DNA of 64,000 bases from Pseudomonas sp. CFBP 13711 (GTDB lineage: Bacteria; Pseudomonadota; Gammaproteobacteria; Pseudomonadales; Pseudomonadaceae): assembly GCF_014842265.1 (NCBI RefSeq), contig NZ_JACYVI010000015.1, positions 98,434 to 162,433 of the forward strand, read 5' to 3'. Positions 53,418-62,433 of this stretch are shown here, piece by piece. Under the pieces are notes generated by a model. That model did not search any database. It worked only from the letters and a program-made list of their open reading frames with translations, and had not been told where the DNA came from. Every line of letters starts with the position of its first letter. The stretch's first letter is position 1. The translations under genes and the position numbers were made by a program.

Positions 53418-53441
53418 AAGCGCATTCAGCCACGCCATGAA

Positions 53442-54725
53442 TCATGGCATCCCCAACCAGTTCGGCAGCGCCAGCGAAATGTACGGCACGTACGTCACCA
53501 GCAGCAGGAACACCAGCAGGATCGACAGCCACGGCAACGCTGCGCGAATGGTCTCGCCCAACGTCAGGCCCGTCACCGCAGACGTCACGAACAGATTGAG
53601 CCCCACCGGCGGGTGGACCAGTCCGATCTCCATGTTGACCACCATGACGATGCCCAGGTGAATCGGATCAATGCCGAGCTTCATCGCGATCGGGAAGAAG
53701 ATCGGCGCCAGGATCAGGATGATTGCCGACGGCTCCATGAAGCTGCCCGCGACCAGCAACACAATGTTCACCATGATCAGGAAGCCGATCGGAGTCAGGC
53801 CTTCGGAGATGACCCACGCGGTAATCTGCTGTGGGATTTGCTCTGTGGTCAGAACGTGGGCAAACAGCATGGCGTTGGCGATGATGAACATCAGCATGAT
53901 CGACAGCCGGCCCGACTCCAGCAGCACCATCGGGCAGTCCTTGAAGCTCATGTCCTTGTAGACGAACAGCGCGATGAACGCCGAATACACCGCCGCCACC
54001 GCCGCGGCTTCGGTCGGGGTGAACATGCCGCTGTAGATCCCGCCGAGGATGATGACCAGCAGCATCAGGCCCCAGAACGCCCGTTGCGCTGTGTGCAGCC
54101 ATTGGCGGAACGTGACCCGTGGCTGGGCCGGGAGTTTCTTGACCCGGGCGACGATGTAGATCACCACCATCAGGATCACGCCGAGCAGAATCCCGGGCAC
54201 CACACCGGCAATGAACAGCTTGCCGACCGAGGTTTCCGTTGCAGCGGCGTAGACCACCATCACGATCGAAGGCGGAATCAGAATGCCCAGCGTACCGGCG
54301 TTGCAGATGATGCCCGCGCCGAATGCCTTCGGGTAACCGGAGCGCACCATGCCGGCGACGGCTATCGAACCCACGGCTGCAACGGTCGCGGGCGATGAAC
54401 CGGACAGCGCCGCAAACAGCATGCACGCCAGCACCGCCGCAATCGCCAGGCCGCCGCGAATGTGGCCGACGCAGGCGTTGGCAAAATCGATCAGCCGCTG
54501 CGCGACCCCGCCCGTGGTCATGAAGGCGCCAGACAACAGGAAGAACGGGATCGCCAGAAAGGTGTAGCTGTCGGAGGTTTCGAACAGTTTGATCGCCAGC
54601 GAACTCAACGAGTCCGGGCTGAACAGCAGGATCGAAACGGCCCCGGACAAGCCCAGGGAAATGGCGATGGGCACACCCAGGAACATGAAAACGAACAGCA
54701 GCAGGAACAGGCAGATAACGGTCAT
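53442..54725 (-). CDS. dctM: TRAP transporter large permease (DctM)
   Basis: A 427-residue, about 12-helix permease of a tripartite ATP-independent transporter: PIAISLGLSGAVSILLF, GSSPATVAAVGSIAVAGMVR, YPKAFGAGIICNAGTLGILI with PPS, and VHPPVGLNLFVTSAVTG. It imports a carboxylate using the sodium or proton gradient with DctP and DctQ. It overlaps dctQ by one base. Position beside itaconate genes, as PA0886 in P. aeruginosa, suggests itaconate or a related dicarboxylate. Confidence 0.93.
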   Translation of the reverse strand: MTVICLFLLLFVFMFLGVPIAISLGLSGAVSILLFSPDSLSSLAIKLFETSDSYTFLAIPFFLLSGAFMTTGGVAQRLIDFANACVGHIRGGLAIAAVLACMLFAALSGSSPATVAAVGSIAVAGMVRSGYPKAFGAGIICNAGTLGILIPPSIVMVVYAAATETSVGKLFIAGVVPGILLGVILMVVIYIVARVKKLPAQPRVTFRQWLHTAQRAFWGLMLLVIILGGIYSGMFTPTEAAAVAAVYSAFIALFVYKDMSFKDCPMVLLESGRLSIMLMFIIANAMLFAHVLTTEQIPQQITAWVISEGLTPIGFLIMVNIVLLVAGSFMEPSAIILILAPIFFPIAMKLGIDPIHLGIVMVVNMEIGLVHPPVGLNLFVTSAVTGLTLGETIRAALPWLSILLVFLLLVTYVPYISLALPNWLGMP

Positions 54726-55357
54726 CAGTGCTGCTCCTCGGCAGGGTTGGCGAGTTTGCTCGCTTCAGCCGCTTCATCGGCCAGACCCAGCCCGGTCTGC
54801 CGGTGCGTCCAGATGCGGTAGAGGATTTCCAGGTAACGGGCGATAACCAGAGCAAAGCCGATCGGCACGATGACCGCGATGTACGCGACCTTGATGCCGT
54901 AACGATCCAGGTCTTCGGCACCGATGCCGGCCACGAACAGCGCTGACACCCACTTGTAACTGGCAACGAGGAACAGACCGGCGTACGCCAGGCAGCAGGC
55001 ACAGGCCAGCATCGCCAGAATTCGCTGAACCGGCTTGCTGGTTTTCTTGACCAGCGCGTCGACCCCCAGGTGGCCCGCCGTGCGCACGCCGTAGGAAATC
55101 CCGAAGAAGATCAGCCAGCCAAACAGCGCTTTGGTCAGCGCCACGCTCCAGGTCATGCCTTGGGCGTAGCCCATCAGGTGGTCGCCGATGGCGGCGAAAA
55201 AGTCGCTGCTCACCGTCCATTGATCGCTGAGGGAATAAAACAGGGTGTAGATGTTGTTCAACGCCACGTAGACGAAAGTCACGAGGGTCATGGCAGCCAG
55301 CAGGAAGGCAATGATGCCCTCCTCCAGATGCTCCCAGAGTCGCGTCAGCGGGTGCAT
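54725..55357 (-). CDS. dctQ: TRAP transporter small permease (DctQ)
   Basis: A 210-residue four-helix subunit (IIAFLLAAMTLVTFVYVALN and three more hydrophobic stretches) that connects DctP and DctM. The ATG at 55357 has GGAG at 7 bases, better placed than the ATG six bases upstream, which lies almost on the ribosome site. Overlaps dctM (TGATG). Confidence 0.9.
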   Translation of the reverse strand: MHPLTRLWEHLEEGIIAFLLAAMTLVTFVYVALNNIYTLFYSLSDQWTVSSDFFAAIGDHLMGYAQGMTWSVALTKALFGWLIFFGISYGVRTAGHLGVDALVKKTSKPVQRILAMLACACCLAYAGLFLVASYKWVSALFVAGIGAEDLDRYGIKVAYIAVIVPIGFALVIARYLEILYRIWTHRQTGLGLADEAAEASKLANPAEEQH

Positions 55358-55477
55358 AAGCATTCTCCGAACGAAGCCGAATGTAGCCGGGCAGAGCGAC
55401 GGCCGTGGAGGCAGACCACCCGCGAAACGGGTGGCCGCCGGGCCGTCACGGTCTGTATCGAGAAGCGTAGGAAGGGC

Positions 55478-56476
55478 TCAAGGCGCCTTGTTCGAATCGT
55501 CGGCGGCCTTGATCAGGTCAGCACCGATTTCTTCGGAGAATTTGTCCCAGACCGGCTTCATGACGTCACGCCATTTGGCGCGCTGCTCGGGGGTGAGCGT
55601 CACGATTTCGCTGGTTTTGGAATCGATGATTTTCTGCTTGGCCGTCTGGTTCAGCGCTTCGGCCTGCTTGTTCACCTCGACGGTGACCTGATCGATGATC
55701 TTTTGCAGTTCGTCACGCACATCCGCCGGCAGGCCGTTCCAGAACTTGGAGTTGGTGATCACCATGTAGTCGATTAGGCCATGGTTGGACTCTGTGAAGA
55801 ACGGCTGCACCTCGTTGACCTTCTGGCTTTCGTAGTTCGACCAGGTGTTTTCGGTGCCGTTGACGGTGCCGGTCTGCAGGCCCTGATAGACCTCGGCGAA
55901 GCTCATCTTGCGCGGGTTGGCGTGCAGGGCGACGAATTGGGCTTCGAGCACGCTGGAGGCTTGAACGCGGAACTTCAGGCCACGGGCATCTTTCGGTTCA
56001 ACCAGCTTTTTGTTGGCGGACAGTTGCTTGAGGCCGTTGTGCCAATAGGCCAAACCATGAATGCCCTTGTCGTCCATTGCGGTCAGCAGCGCTTTGCCTT
56101 GAGGGCCCTGCTGGAAGCGGTCAACGGCGGCGAGGTCGTTGAACAGGAACGGCAGGTCGAAGATCTGCACTTTCTTGGTGTACTGCTCGAATTTCGCCAG
56201 GGACGGCGCCAGCATCTGCACGTCGCCGAGCAGCAGGGCTTCCATTTCCTTGCCGTCACCGAACAGCGAAGAGTTGGGATAGACCTCGACTTTGACCTTG
56301 TCCTTCAAGGCCGGGTCGGCGGCGACCATCTTCTGGAAAAGCAGCGCGCCCTGCCCCTTCGGCGTGTTTTCCGCCACCACGTGGGCGAACTTGATCGTGA
56401 TCGGGTCAGCGGCCTGTGCAAGGCCGGCCATAGACACCGCAGCCGCGCAGAAGAGCGCTTGGGTCAGCTTCAACAT
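55478..56476 (-). CDS. dctP: TRAP transporter substrate-binding protein (DctP)
   Basis: A 332-residue periplasmic protein: signal peptide MLKLTQALFCAAAVSMAGLA with cleavage at AQA, then TIKFAHVVAENTPKGQGALL, GLKFRVQASSVLEAQFVALH containing the carboxylate-binding arginine, and VNGTENTWSNYESQKV. First gene of dctPQM. AAGG precedes the ATG at 56476; a longer GTG frame adds only three residues. A LysR-type dyad lies 124 bases upstream, shared with the ich promoter. Confidence 0.93.
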   Translation of the reverse strand: MLKLTQALFCAAAVSMAGLAQAADPITIKFAHVVAENTPKGQGALLFQKMVAADPALKDKVKVEVYPNSSLFGDGKEMEALLLGDVQMLAPSLAKFEQYTKKVQIFDLPFLFNDLAAVDRFQQGPQGKALLTAMDDKGIHGLAYWHNGLKQLSANKKLVEPKDARGLKFRVQASSVLEAQFVALHANPRKMSFAEVYQGLQTGTVNGTENTWSNYESQKVNEVQPFFTESNHGLIDYMVITNSKFWNGLPADVRDELQKIIDQVTVEVNKQAEALNQTAKQKIIDSKTSEIVTLTPEQRAKWRDVMKPVWDKFSEEIGADLIKAADDSNKAP

Positions 56477-56599
56477 CGATATCACCTTTTTATTTTTGTA
56501 GGAGCTTATGTTTGAAGGAGCAGGTGGAGCGCATGAGCATAGTGCAAACCCACGATGACGAAGCCCCGGTGTTTAGAGAATCAGCATTTGTGTAAGCCG

Positions 56600-56620
56600 G
56601 CGTTCGGGGTTGATGAACGC
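56600..56620. promoter_or_regulatory. LysR-type dyad GCGTTC-N9-GAACGC upstream of dctP
   Basis: Contains TTC-N9-GAA, the T-N11-A form of LysR boxes. The 39 bases from 56582 match 30 of 39 bases of the region at 62370-62408. A separate perfect palindrome CGCGTTAACGCG follows at 56626. Confidence 0.75.
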
Positions 56621-56654
56621 GATAACGCGTTAACGCGATCGCCGGAGATGGGAC

Positions 56655-57479
56655 TTACCCTGCCGCCAGCGCCAACAACCGTTGAGCCCTGAGCAGCACC
56701 GGCGCGTCGACCATTTGTCCTTCCAGCTGAAACGCACCTGCCCCCTTGGCCGCCGCGCTAGCCTTGATGACCTTTTGTGCCCAGTTCAGGTCATCAGCGC
56801 TGGGGGTCAGAGCGGCATGGATCACCGGCACCTGGGCGGGATGGATGCACAGCGCGCCGCCGTACCCCATGTCGTAGGCGTGGCGAATGGCGCGGTGCAG
56901 GCCTTGGGGGTCGCCAATGGCCGGGTGCACACCGTCCAGCGGTGGCAGCAAATCCGCGCCTCGTGAATGCAGTTGCACCGACATCCGCGCCTGATCGAGA
57001 AACATCTGCGCGGCGTGGGTGCCGCTGTTGAGGTTCAGGTCCAGCGCCAGGTCGAGCCCGCCAAACGACAAACGCTCGACACCCTGGGCACGGGCGATCT
57101 GCTCCAGGGCCAGCAGGCCCTTGGCGCTTTCGATGATCGGCAGGACCGGTTTGCCGGTCTGCCAGACCGCCGCGACGTGAGCAGCGCTTTCGACCTTCGG
57201 CAGCAGCACCCCGGCGACGCCCGAGTGGTGTCGGCAAAACCCTAGATCATCGGCGTGTTCGGCATGAGTCGGCGCATTAACCCGCACCCACACAGAGGCT
57301 TGGGGGTTGTCGTTCAGGAAGGTCGCGAGATTGTCCCGGGCCTGGCGCTTGAGGGGTTCTTCGACGGCGTCTTCGAAATCAACGATGACCGCATCGGCGC
57401 CGGCCGCCAGCGCTTTGGCAAAACGATCGGGGCGACTGCCGGGGACGAACAGAGCGGAGCGGATGAGGGTGTGAGCCAT
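56655..57479 (-). CDS. ccl: (S)-Citramalyl-CoA lyase, CitE-like
   Basis: A 274-residue HpcH/HpaI-CitE-family lyase: RSALFVPGSRPDRFAKALAA, VIVDFEDAVEEPLKRQARD, GVLLPKVESAAHV and GGALCIHPAQVPVIHAAL. In the itaconate pathway it splits citramalyl-CoA to acetyl-CoA and pyruvate. ATG 57479 has AGGA 8 bases upstream. Assignment rests on family plus synteny with PA0883. Confidence 0.83.
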   Translation of the reverse strand: MAHTLIRSALFVPGSRPDRFAKALAAGADAVIVDFEDAVEEPLKRQARDNLATFLNDNPQASVWVRVNAPTHAEHADDLGFCRHHSGVAGVLLPKVESAAHVAAVWQTGKPVLPIIESAKGLLALEQIARAQGVERLSFGGLDLALDLNLNSGTHAAQMFLDQARMSVQLHSRGADLLPPLDGVHPAIGDPQGLHRAIRHAYDMGYGGALCIHPAQVPVIHAALTPSADDLNWAQKVIKASAAAKGAGAFQLEGQMVDAPVLLRAQRLLALAAG

Positions 57480-57548
57480 GTCGGTGTCCTGAGGGTGTCC
57501 TGTAGGAAGGGGTGCGCCGCGCAAAAGAGCCTTTTGCAGAAACAGGCG

Positions 57549-58748
57549 CTAGACCACTCCGCCCGCCGCCATCCGCGCCTGGTCTTCCGCCGAAAACCCC
57601 AGCTCGCCGAGGATGCTGCCGGTGTGCTGGCCCAATCCCGGCACGCCGTCCATGCGCGGTGTGAACGCAGTGTTATGGCCCGGCGGCAGCAGCGACGGCA
57701 GCGGGCCGGACGGGCTATCAACTTCGCGCCAGCGATCGCGGGCCTTGAGCTGCGGGTGGTCCCAGACGCCTTGCATGTCGTTGACCCGCGCATTGGCGAT
57801 TTGCGCGTCTTCCAGACGGGCCACCACGTCATCGACGCTCAAGGACGCGAAGCCGTCGACGATGATCTGCCGCAGCACCTCACGGTTTTCCGAGCGTTTG
57901 AAATTCGCCGAAAAGCGCTCGTCGGTGGCCAGCGCCGGATCGAGCAGGACCTTTTCGCAGAACAGCGCCCATTCGCGTTCGTTCTGCAGCCCCAGCATGA
58001 TCGTGCCACCGCCGCCGGTGGGAAACGGCCCGTAAGGATAGATCGTCGAGTGGGACGCACCGGCCCGTGGCGGTGGCGGCGCGCCGTTGTAGGCGTAATA
58101 CATCGGGTAGCCCATCCACTCCACCAGGCTTTCCAGCATGCTGACGTCGATGCGGCTGCCCTCTCCGGTCTTGTCCCGCAGCATCAGCGCCGACAGAATC
58201 CCGGTGTAGGCGTACATGCCGGCAGCGATATCGGCGATGGAACAACCGGCCTTGGCCATCTCGTCTTCGCCAGGGCCTCCGGTGACCGACAAAAAGCCGC
58301 CCTCGCTCTGGATCAACAGGTCGTAGGCCTTCTTCTTCTCGTAGGGCCCGCCTTCGCCGTAGCCGGAAATGTCGCAGACGATCAGGCGCGGGAAGCGTTC
58401 GTGCAGGGCGTCGAACGACAAGCCCATGCGTGCAGCGGCGCCGGGTGCCAGGTTCTGCACCAGCACGTCGGCCTTGGCGAGCAGCGATTGAAGAATGTCG
58501 CCGGCCTCGTCCTGCTTGAGGTCCAGGGTCAGGCTTTCCTTGGAGCGGTTGGTCCAGACGAAATGCGAGGCCAGGCCGTCGACGCGCTGGTCGTAGCCGC
58601 GGGCGAAATCGCCGACGCCGGGGCGCTCGATCTTGATCACGCGGGCGCCCAGATCCGCCAGTTGACGGGTGCAGAACGGCGCCGCGATGGCGTGCTCGAG
58701 GCTGACGACGGTGATGCCGTCCAGAGGACGCGGGGGTTGTTGAGTCAT
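57549..58748 (-). CDS. ict: Itaconate CoA-transferase, CaiB/BaiF family
   Basis: A 399-residue family III CoA-transferase: GITVVSLEHAIAAPFCTRQL, ADLGARVIKIERPGVGDFAR, and the aspartate nucleophile region KKKAYDLLIQSEGGFLSVTG. Together with neighbours of the PA0878-PA0883 type it should activate itaconate to itaconyl-CoA with succinyl-CoA as donor. GAGG lies 9 bases before the ATG at 58748. Confidence 0.85.
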   Translation of the reverse strand: MTQQPPRPLDGITVVSLEHAIAAPFCTRQLADLGARVIKIERPGVGDFARGYDQRVDGLASHFVWTNRSKESLTLDLKQDEAGDILQSLLAKADVLVQNLAPGAAARMGLSFDALHERFPRLIVCDISGYGEGGPYEKKKAYDLLIQSEGGFLSVTGGPGEDEMAKAGCSIADIAAGMYAYTGILSALMLRDKTGEGSRIDVSMLESLVEWMGYPMYYAYNGAPPPPRAGASHSTIYPYGPFPTGGGGTIMLGLQNEREWALFCEKVLLDPALATDERFSANFKRSENREVLRQIIVDGFASLSVDDVVARLEDAQIANARVNDMQGVWDHPQLKARDRWREVDSPSGPLPSLLPPGHNTAFTPRMDGVPGLGQHTGSILGELGFSAEDQARMAAGGVV

Positions 58749-58772
58749 GTTCGTAAACCTCTTCAAATCCCC

Positions 58773-58862
58773 TGTAGGAGTGAGCTTGCTCGCGATAGCA
58801 TTTTGTCAGTCAGGGCTGATGGGGCTGACACACTGCAATCGCGAGCAAGCTCACTCCTACAA
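58773..58862. repeat. REPIN between ict and the MmgE/PrpD gene
   Basis: TGTAGGAGTGAGCTTGCTCG at 58773 and its inverted partner ending at 58862 separate two genes of the same operon; a stable hairpin here may alter read-through or transcript stability. Confidence 0.85.
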
Positions 58863-58877
58863 GGGTTGGCGTTCGCC

Positions 58878-60227
58878 TTAAATCAAATTGACCAAATCGC
58901 GCGCATCGCGCAGCTGCCAGACCCGCTGAATCAATGCCGTGCCCTGCTCCACCGTGCGTGCGCCGGAGAACGCCAGCAGGCGCTGAAACTTGTCTTCCAG
59001 CTCAGGCCGCGACAGGGTGTTGCCCGGATCGCCTTTCGGCTCATCAATGCCGGCGCTAAGGGTGCGGCCATCGGTGGTGGTCACGATCACTCGACCCAAC
59101 CAGCGCCCGGGATAGGCGCCATCCACTTCCGGGTCCAGCTCCATCGTTACCTTTTCGCGGAAAGCGGCGACGTCGGCATCGGTCAGGGCCAGGTCGCGGA
59201 ATTCGATCAATTGCGCGCTGCCGTGAACGGCGATCAGCCCGAGCACCGCGCCCATGGAAAACTTGGCCTGGTGCACGGTCTGCGGCACATCGACCCGGCC
59301 GAGCACATCAATGGCGCCTTGATGAACCCGCGTGACCACCTTGGCGATCTGCTCATGGCGCAGGCCTTCGCGCTGCATCAGGTGCAGCAAAGCATCGGCC
59401 GCCGGGTGGGTGTGGCGACACGAAGCGTGAAACTTGAACGACGTCTCGACCAGCGCCCAACGGCTGCCAAGCCGATCGGACAGCTTCGCGGGATCGCTGT
59501 CGCTGGACATCCCTGCGGCCATGCCCTGATCGCCTTCGAGAATATTGCGCGCGCCGGTGAGGCCGTCTTCCGTGAGGTACGCTGCCAACAGGCCATCGGC
59601 CGCCGCCTTGGCGGTGTGCAGCTGTTTGGAATCCGCCGCGTCACGGAGAAACTCCCACAGCCCGGCGGCCTGGGTGCCCGCCGTGCCCAGCAGGTTGATG
59701 AACTGCTCTTTGTCGAAGTTCAGCAGCTTGCCCACGCCCACCGCCGCCGCGAGGGTGCCGACCGTCGCGGTGGTGTGGAAGATGCGGTAGTGGGAGCGGC
59801 CCATGAATTCGCCGATGCGGATGCCTGCTTCATAACCGGCGACCGACGCCAGCAATAAATCCTGGCCGGTTTTGCCGAGGTCCTGAGCCGCTGCCAGTAC
59901 GGCCGAAAACACCACGGTCGCGGGGTGCAGCACCGAGCTGTTGTGCAGGTCATCCTGCTCGACCAGGTGCGAAGACGCCCCGTTGACCAGCGCGGCGAAG
60001 TACGCCGAGGTGCCGCGACCGCTGACCAGAATCTTCGCCTTGCCCTCTCGCGGGCCCATGCGTTCGGCGTAGCGCTCAAACAGCGGGATGGGCCGCGCGC
60101 CCTGGCTGGCCAGCGCCGAACCGATCCAGTCGAGGAACAGGTCTTCGGTGCGGTCCAGCACGACGCCGGGAATCTGCTCGTAGGTCAGCTCGGCGAGAAA
60201 ACCCGCCAATGCCTGGGTATGGCTCAT
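58878..60227 (-). CDS. MmgE/PrpD family protein
   Basis: A 449-residue member of the 2-methylcitrate dehydratase/cis-aconitate decarboxylase-like fold: LVEQDDLHNSSVLHPATVVF, FMGRSHYRIFHTTATVGTLA, FKFHASCRHTHPAADALLHL. Relatives dehydrate methylcitrate or decarboxylate cis-aconitate to itaconate. In this locus (PA0881 position) its reaction is unproven; a role with a methylated dicarboxylate is likely. Confidence 0.85.
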   Translation of the reverse strand: MSHTQALAGFLAELTYEQIPGVVLDRTEDLFLDWIGSALASQGARPIPLFERYAERMGPREGKAKILVSGRGTSAYFAALVNGASSHLVEQDDLHNSSVLHPATVVFSAVLAAAQDLGKTGQDLLLASVAGYEAGIRIGEFMGRSHYRIFHTTATVGTLAAAVGVGKLLNFDKEQFINLLGTAGTQAAGLWEFLRDAADSKQLHTAKAAADGLLAAYLTEDGLTGARNILEGDQGMAAGMSSDSDPAKLSDRLGSRWALVETSFKFHASCRHTHPAADALLHLMQREGLRHEQIAKVVTRVHQGAIDVLGRVDVPQTVHQAKFSMGAVLGLIAVHGSAQLIEFRDLALTDADVAAFREKVTMELDPEVDGAYPGRWLGRVIVTTTDGRTLSAGIDEPKGDPGNTLSRPELEDKFQRLLAFSGARTVEQGTALIQRVWQLRDARDLVNLI

Positions 60228-60237
60228 TTCGGCGTCC

Positions 60238-61401
60238 TCAGAAGCTGCGTGGCAGGTCGAGCAGGTGCTCGGCGACGTAGGAAAGAATCAGGTTGGTGGA
60301 GATCGGCGCCACCTGATACAGACGGGTCTCGCGGAATTTGCGCTCCACGTCGTACTCGCAGGCGAAGCCAAAACCGCCATGGGTTTGCAGGCAGGCATTG
60401 GCAGCTTCCCACGACGCTTTTGCCGCGAGGTATTTGGCCATGTTGGCGCTGGCACCGGCGTTCTTGCCGCTGTCGTATTCCTCGCAGGCGCGCCAGCGCA
60501 TCAGGTCCGCCGCTTCGATTTCGATGTGCGCTTCGGCGATGGGGAACTGCACGCCCTGGTTCTGCCCGATCGGGCGGCCAAACACCACGCGATCACGGGC
60601 GTAGGCGGCGGACTTTTCAATGAACCAGCGGCCGTCGCCAATGCACTCGGCGGCAATCAATGTGCGCTCGGCGTTGAGGCCGTCGAGGATGTAGCGGAAC
60701 CCTTTGCCTTCCTCGCCAATCAAGCTGTCGGCGGGCAGTTCGAGGTTGTCGAAGAACAGTTCGTTGGTTTCGTGGTTGACCATGTTGGCGATGGGCTGAA
60801 CGGTCAGGCCGTTGCCGATGGCGTCGCGCAGGTCGACGATGAAGATCGACATGCCTTCGGACTTTTTCGTCACTTCCGCCAGCGGCGTGGTGCGCGCCAG
60901 GAGGATCATCAGGTCGGAATGCTGCACGCGGGAGATCCAGACCTTCTGGCCATTAATCACGTACTTATCGCCCTGCTTCACCGCCGTGGTCTTGATCTTG
61001 GTGGTGTCGGTGCCGGTGCTGGGCTCGGTCACGCCCATGGACTGCAGGCGCAGTTCGCCGCTGGCAAGTTTGGGCAGGTAATAGCTTTTCTGCGCGTCGC
61101 TGCCGTGACGCAACAGGGTGAACATGTTGTACATCTGGCCGTGCACGGTGCCGGAATTACCACCACAGGCGTTCACTTCTTCGAGGATCACCGAGGCTTC
61201 CGCCAAACCGAGCCCGGAGCCGCCGTATTCCTCAGGGATCATCGCCGACAGCCAGCCCTCATCGGTCAGCGCTTTGACGAAGGTTTCCGGGAAGCCTTTC
61301 TGTTCATCGATCTTGCGCCAGTATTCGGCCGGAAACTGGGCACACAGCGCGCGCACGCCGTCACGGATGGCATTGAGGTCTTCGTTTTCGTAGGGATTCA
61401 T
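60238..61401 (-). CDS. Acyl-CoA dehydrogenase family protein
   Basis: A 387-residue FAD-dependent acyl-CoA dehydrogenase: SMGVTEPSTGTDTTKIKTTA (flavin and substrate loop), VWISRVQHSDLMILL, LNAERTLIAAECIGDGRWF and QTHGGFGFACEYDVERKFRE. The catalytic base usually sits near the last motif's region in short-chain enzymes. Equivalent in position to PA0879; its substrate in itaconate growth is unknown. Starts only 64 bases after ich. Confidence 0.9.
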   Translation of the reverse strand: MNPYENEDLNAIRDGVRALCAQFPAEYWRKIDEQKGFPETFVKALTDEGWLSAMIPEEYGGSGLGLAEASVILEEVNACGGNSGTVHGQMYNMFTLLRHGSDAQKSYYLPKLASGELRLQSMGVTEPSTGTDTTKIKTTAVKQGDKYVINGQKVWISRVQHSDLMILLARTTPLAEVTKKSEGMSIFIVDLRDAIGNGLTVQPIANMVNHETNELFFDNLELPADSLIGEEGKGFRYILDGLNAERTLIAAECIGDGRWFIEKSAAYARDRVVFGRPIGQNQGVQFPIAEAHIEIEAADLMRWRACEEYDSGKNAGASANMAKYLAAKASWEAANACLQTHGGFGFACEYDVERKFRETRLYQVAPISTNLILSYVAEHLLDLPRSF

Positions 61402-61464
61402 GGTGTCCACTCGCATCGGCCGGCGGCCATGGGATCGGCGCGCCTGGCTGTGTAAAGGAAGGAT

Positions 61465-62304
61465 TCAGTCAAAAACGACTTCGGCGCTCTGGGCGACGCC
61501 GGCGTCATTGCCGGCCCACAGCTGCGCCTTGCCCGGCTCGACGACTCGCCCACCGGCGCGGAAGGCAGCAGGCACGTTCAACGGGCGCACGCCGCGATAG
61601 GCGAAATGCCGCACGCGCTTACCGGGGTTGGCACGAATGAATGCGCGCAGGTTGAAGGTGGCGATCATCGGGCCGTGCACGACCAGCCCGGAATAGCCCT
61701 CGGTGTCGGTGACGTAGGGGTAGTCGTAGTGAATGCGGTGGCCGTTGAAGGTCACGGCGGAGTAGCGAAACAGCAGCGTCGGCGTCGGCTCAATGACCTC
61801 GCTCCACTCGCCCTGCTCTGGCGCGTCACCGCTGTTGAGCTTGGGTGGATTGGGCTCGCGGTAAACGATGTCCTGCTCTTCACGCAAGCACAGCTCGCCG
61901 TGTTGCGAGTAGTCGTGGCGCACGGTCACGAACAGCAGCGAGCCGGTACGGCCGTGCTTTTCCTCGATGTGCAGGATGGTCGACAGGCGATGGGCATCGG
62001 CGCCGACTTTCAGCGGCTGAATGAACTCGACGCGGCCACCCGCCCACATGCGGTTGCGGTTGTCCGCGGGGGGAAGAAAGCCGCCACGGGCCGGGTGGCC
62101 GTCACCGCCGAGTTGCGCTTCAAACACCGGCTCTTGAAAAAAGCACCACTGCCACAGCGGCGGCAACGGGTCGCCGACAGCGGGCGTGGGCTCGCCAAAG
62201 GTGGCTGCGATGCGCTTGATCAGGTTTACGCTCAGATGATCCTGGGCTTGTTCGGTGCGGCCAATCCAGTCCGTAAAATCCACGGATGACTCTGCAGCGC
62301 TCAT
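61465..62304 (-). CDS. ich: Itaconyl-CoA hydratase, MaoC/FAS1-like dehydratase
   Basis: A 279-residue double-hotdog dehydratase: GRVEFIQPLKVGADAHRLST in the first half and the catalytic-histidine half TFNGHRIHYDYPYVTDTEGY, GLVVHGPMIATFNLRAFI. Same position and length as PA0878, which hydrates itaconyl-CoA to citramalyl-CoA. Divergent from a LysR gene and first gene of the operon. Confidence 0.85.
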   Translation of the reverse strand: MSAAESSVDFTDWIGRTEQAQDHLSVNLIKRIAATFGEPTPAVGDPLPPLWQWCFFQEPVFEAQLGGDGHPARGGFLPPADNRNRMWAGGRVEFIQPLKVGADAHRLSTILHIEEKHGRTGSLLFVTVRHDYSQHGELCLREEQDIVYREPNPPKLNSGDAPEQGEWSEVIEPTPTLLFRYSAVTFNGHRIHYDYPYVTDTEGYSGLVVHGPMIATFNLRAFIRANPGKRVRHFAYRGVRPLNVPAAFRAGGRVVEPGKAQLWAGNDAGVAQSAEVVFD

Positions 62305-62387
62305 GGGCGGGAACCCTCTGGGTTTGTTGTTATGGCCCGATCATGGAAGTGCGCCGGCATTCTGTGAATTTGCATTTGCGTATAGCG

Positions 62388-62408
62388 GCGTTCGGGTATG
62401 CTGAACGC
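62388..62408. promoter_or_regulatory. LysR-type dyad GCGTTC-N9-GAACGC upstream of ich
   Basis: Lies 84 bases upstream of ich and 26 bases before the divergent LysR start; contains TTC-N9-GAA. Preceded by GCATTTGCGTA, which also recurs before dctP. Confidence 0.78.
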
Positions 62409-62433
62409 CTTCTGCAGCGTACGGACACCTCCC

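Noticed and set aside
57255..59858. Plus-strand open frame of 867 codons across the ccl, ict and MmgE/PrpD genes
   Set aside because: It is antisense to three well-recognised genes, crosses a REPIN and shows no protein family features.
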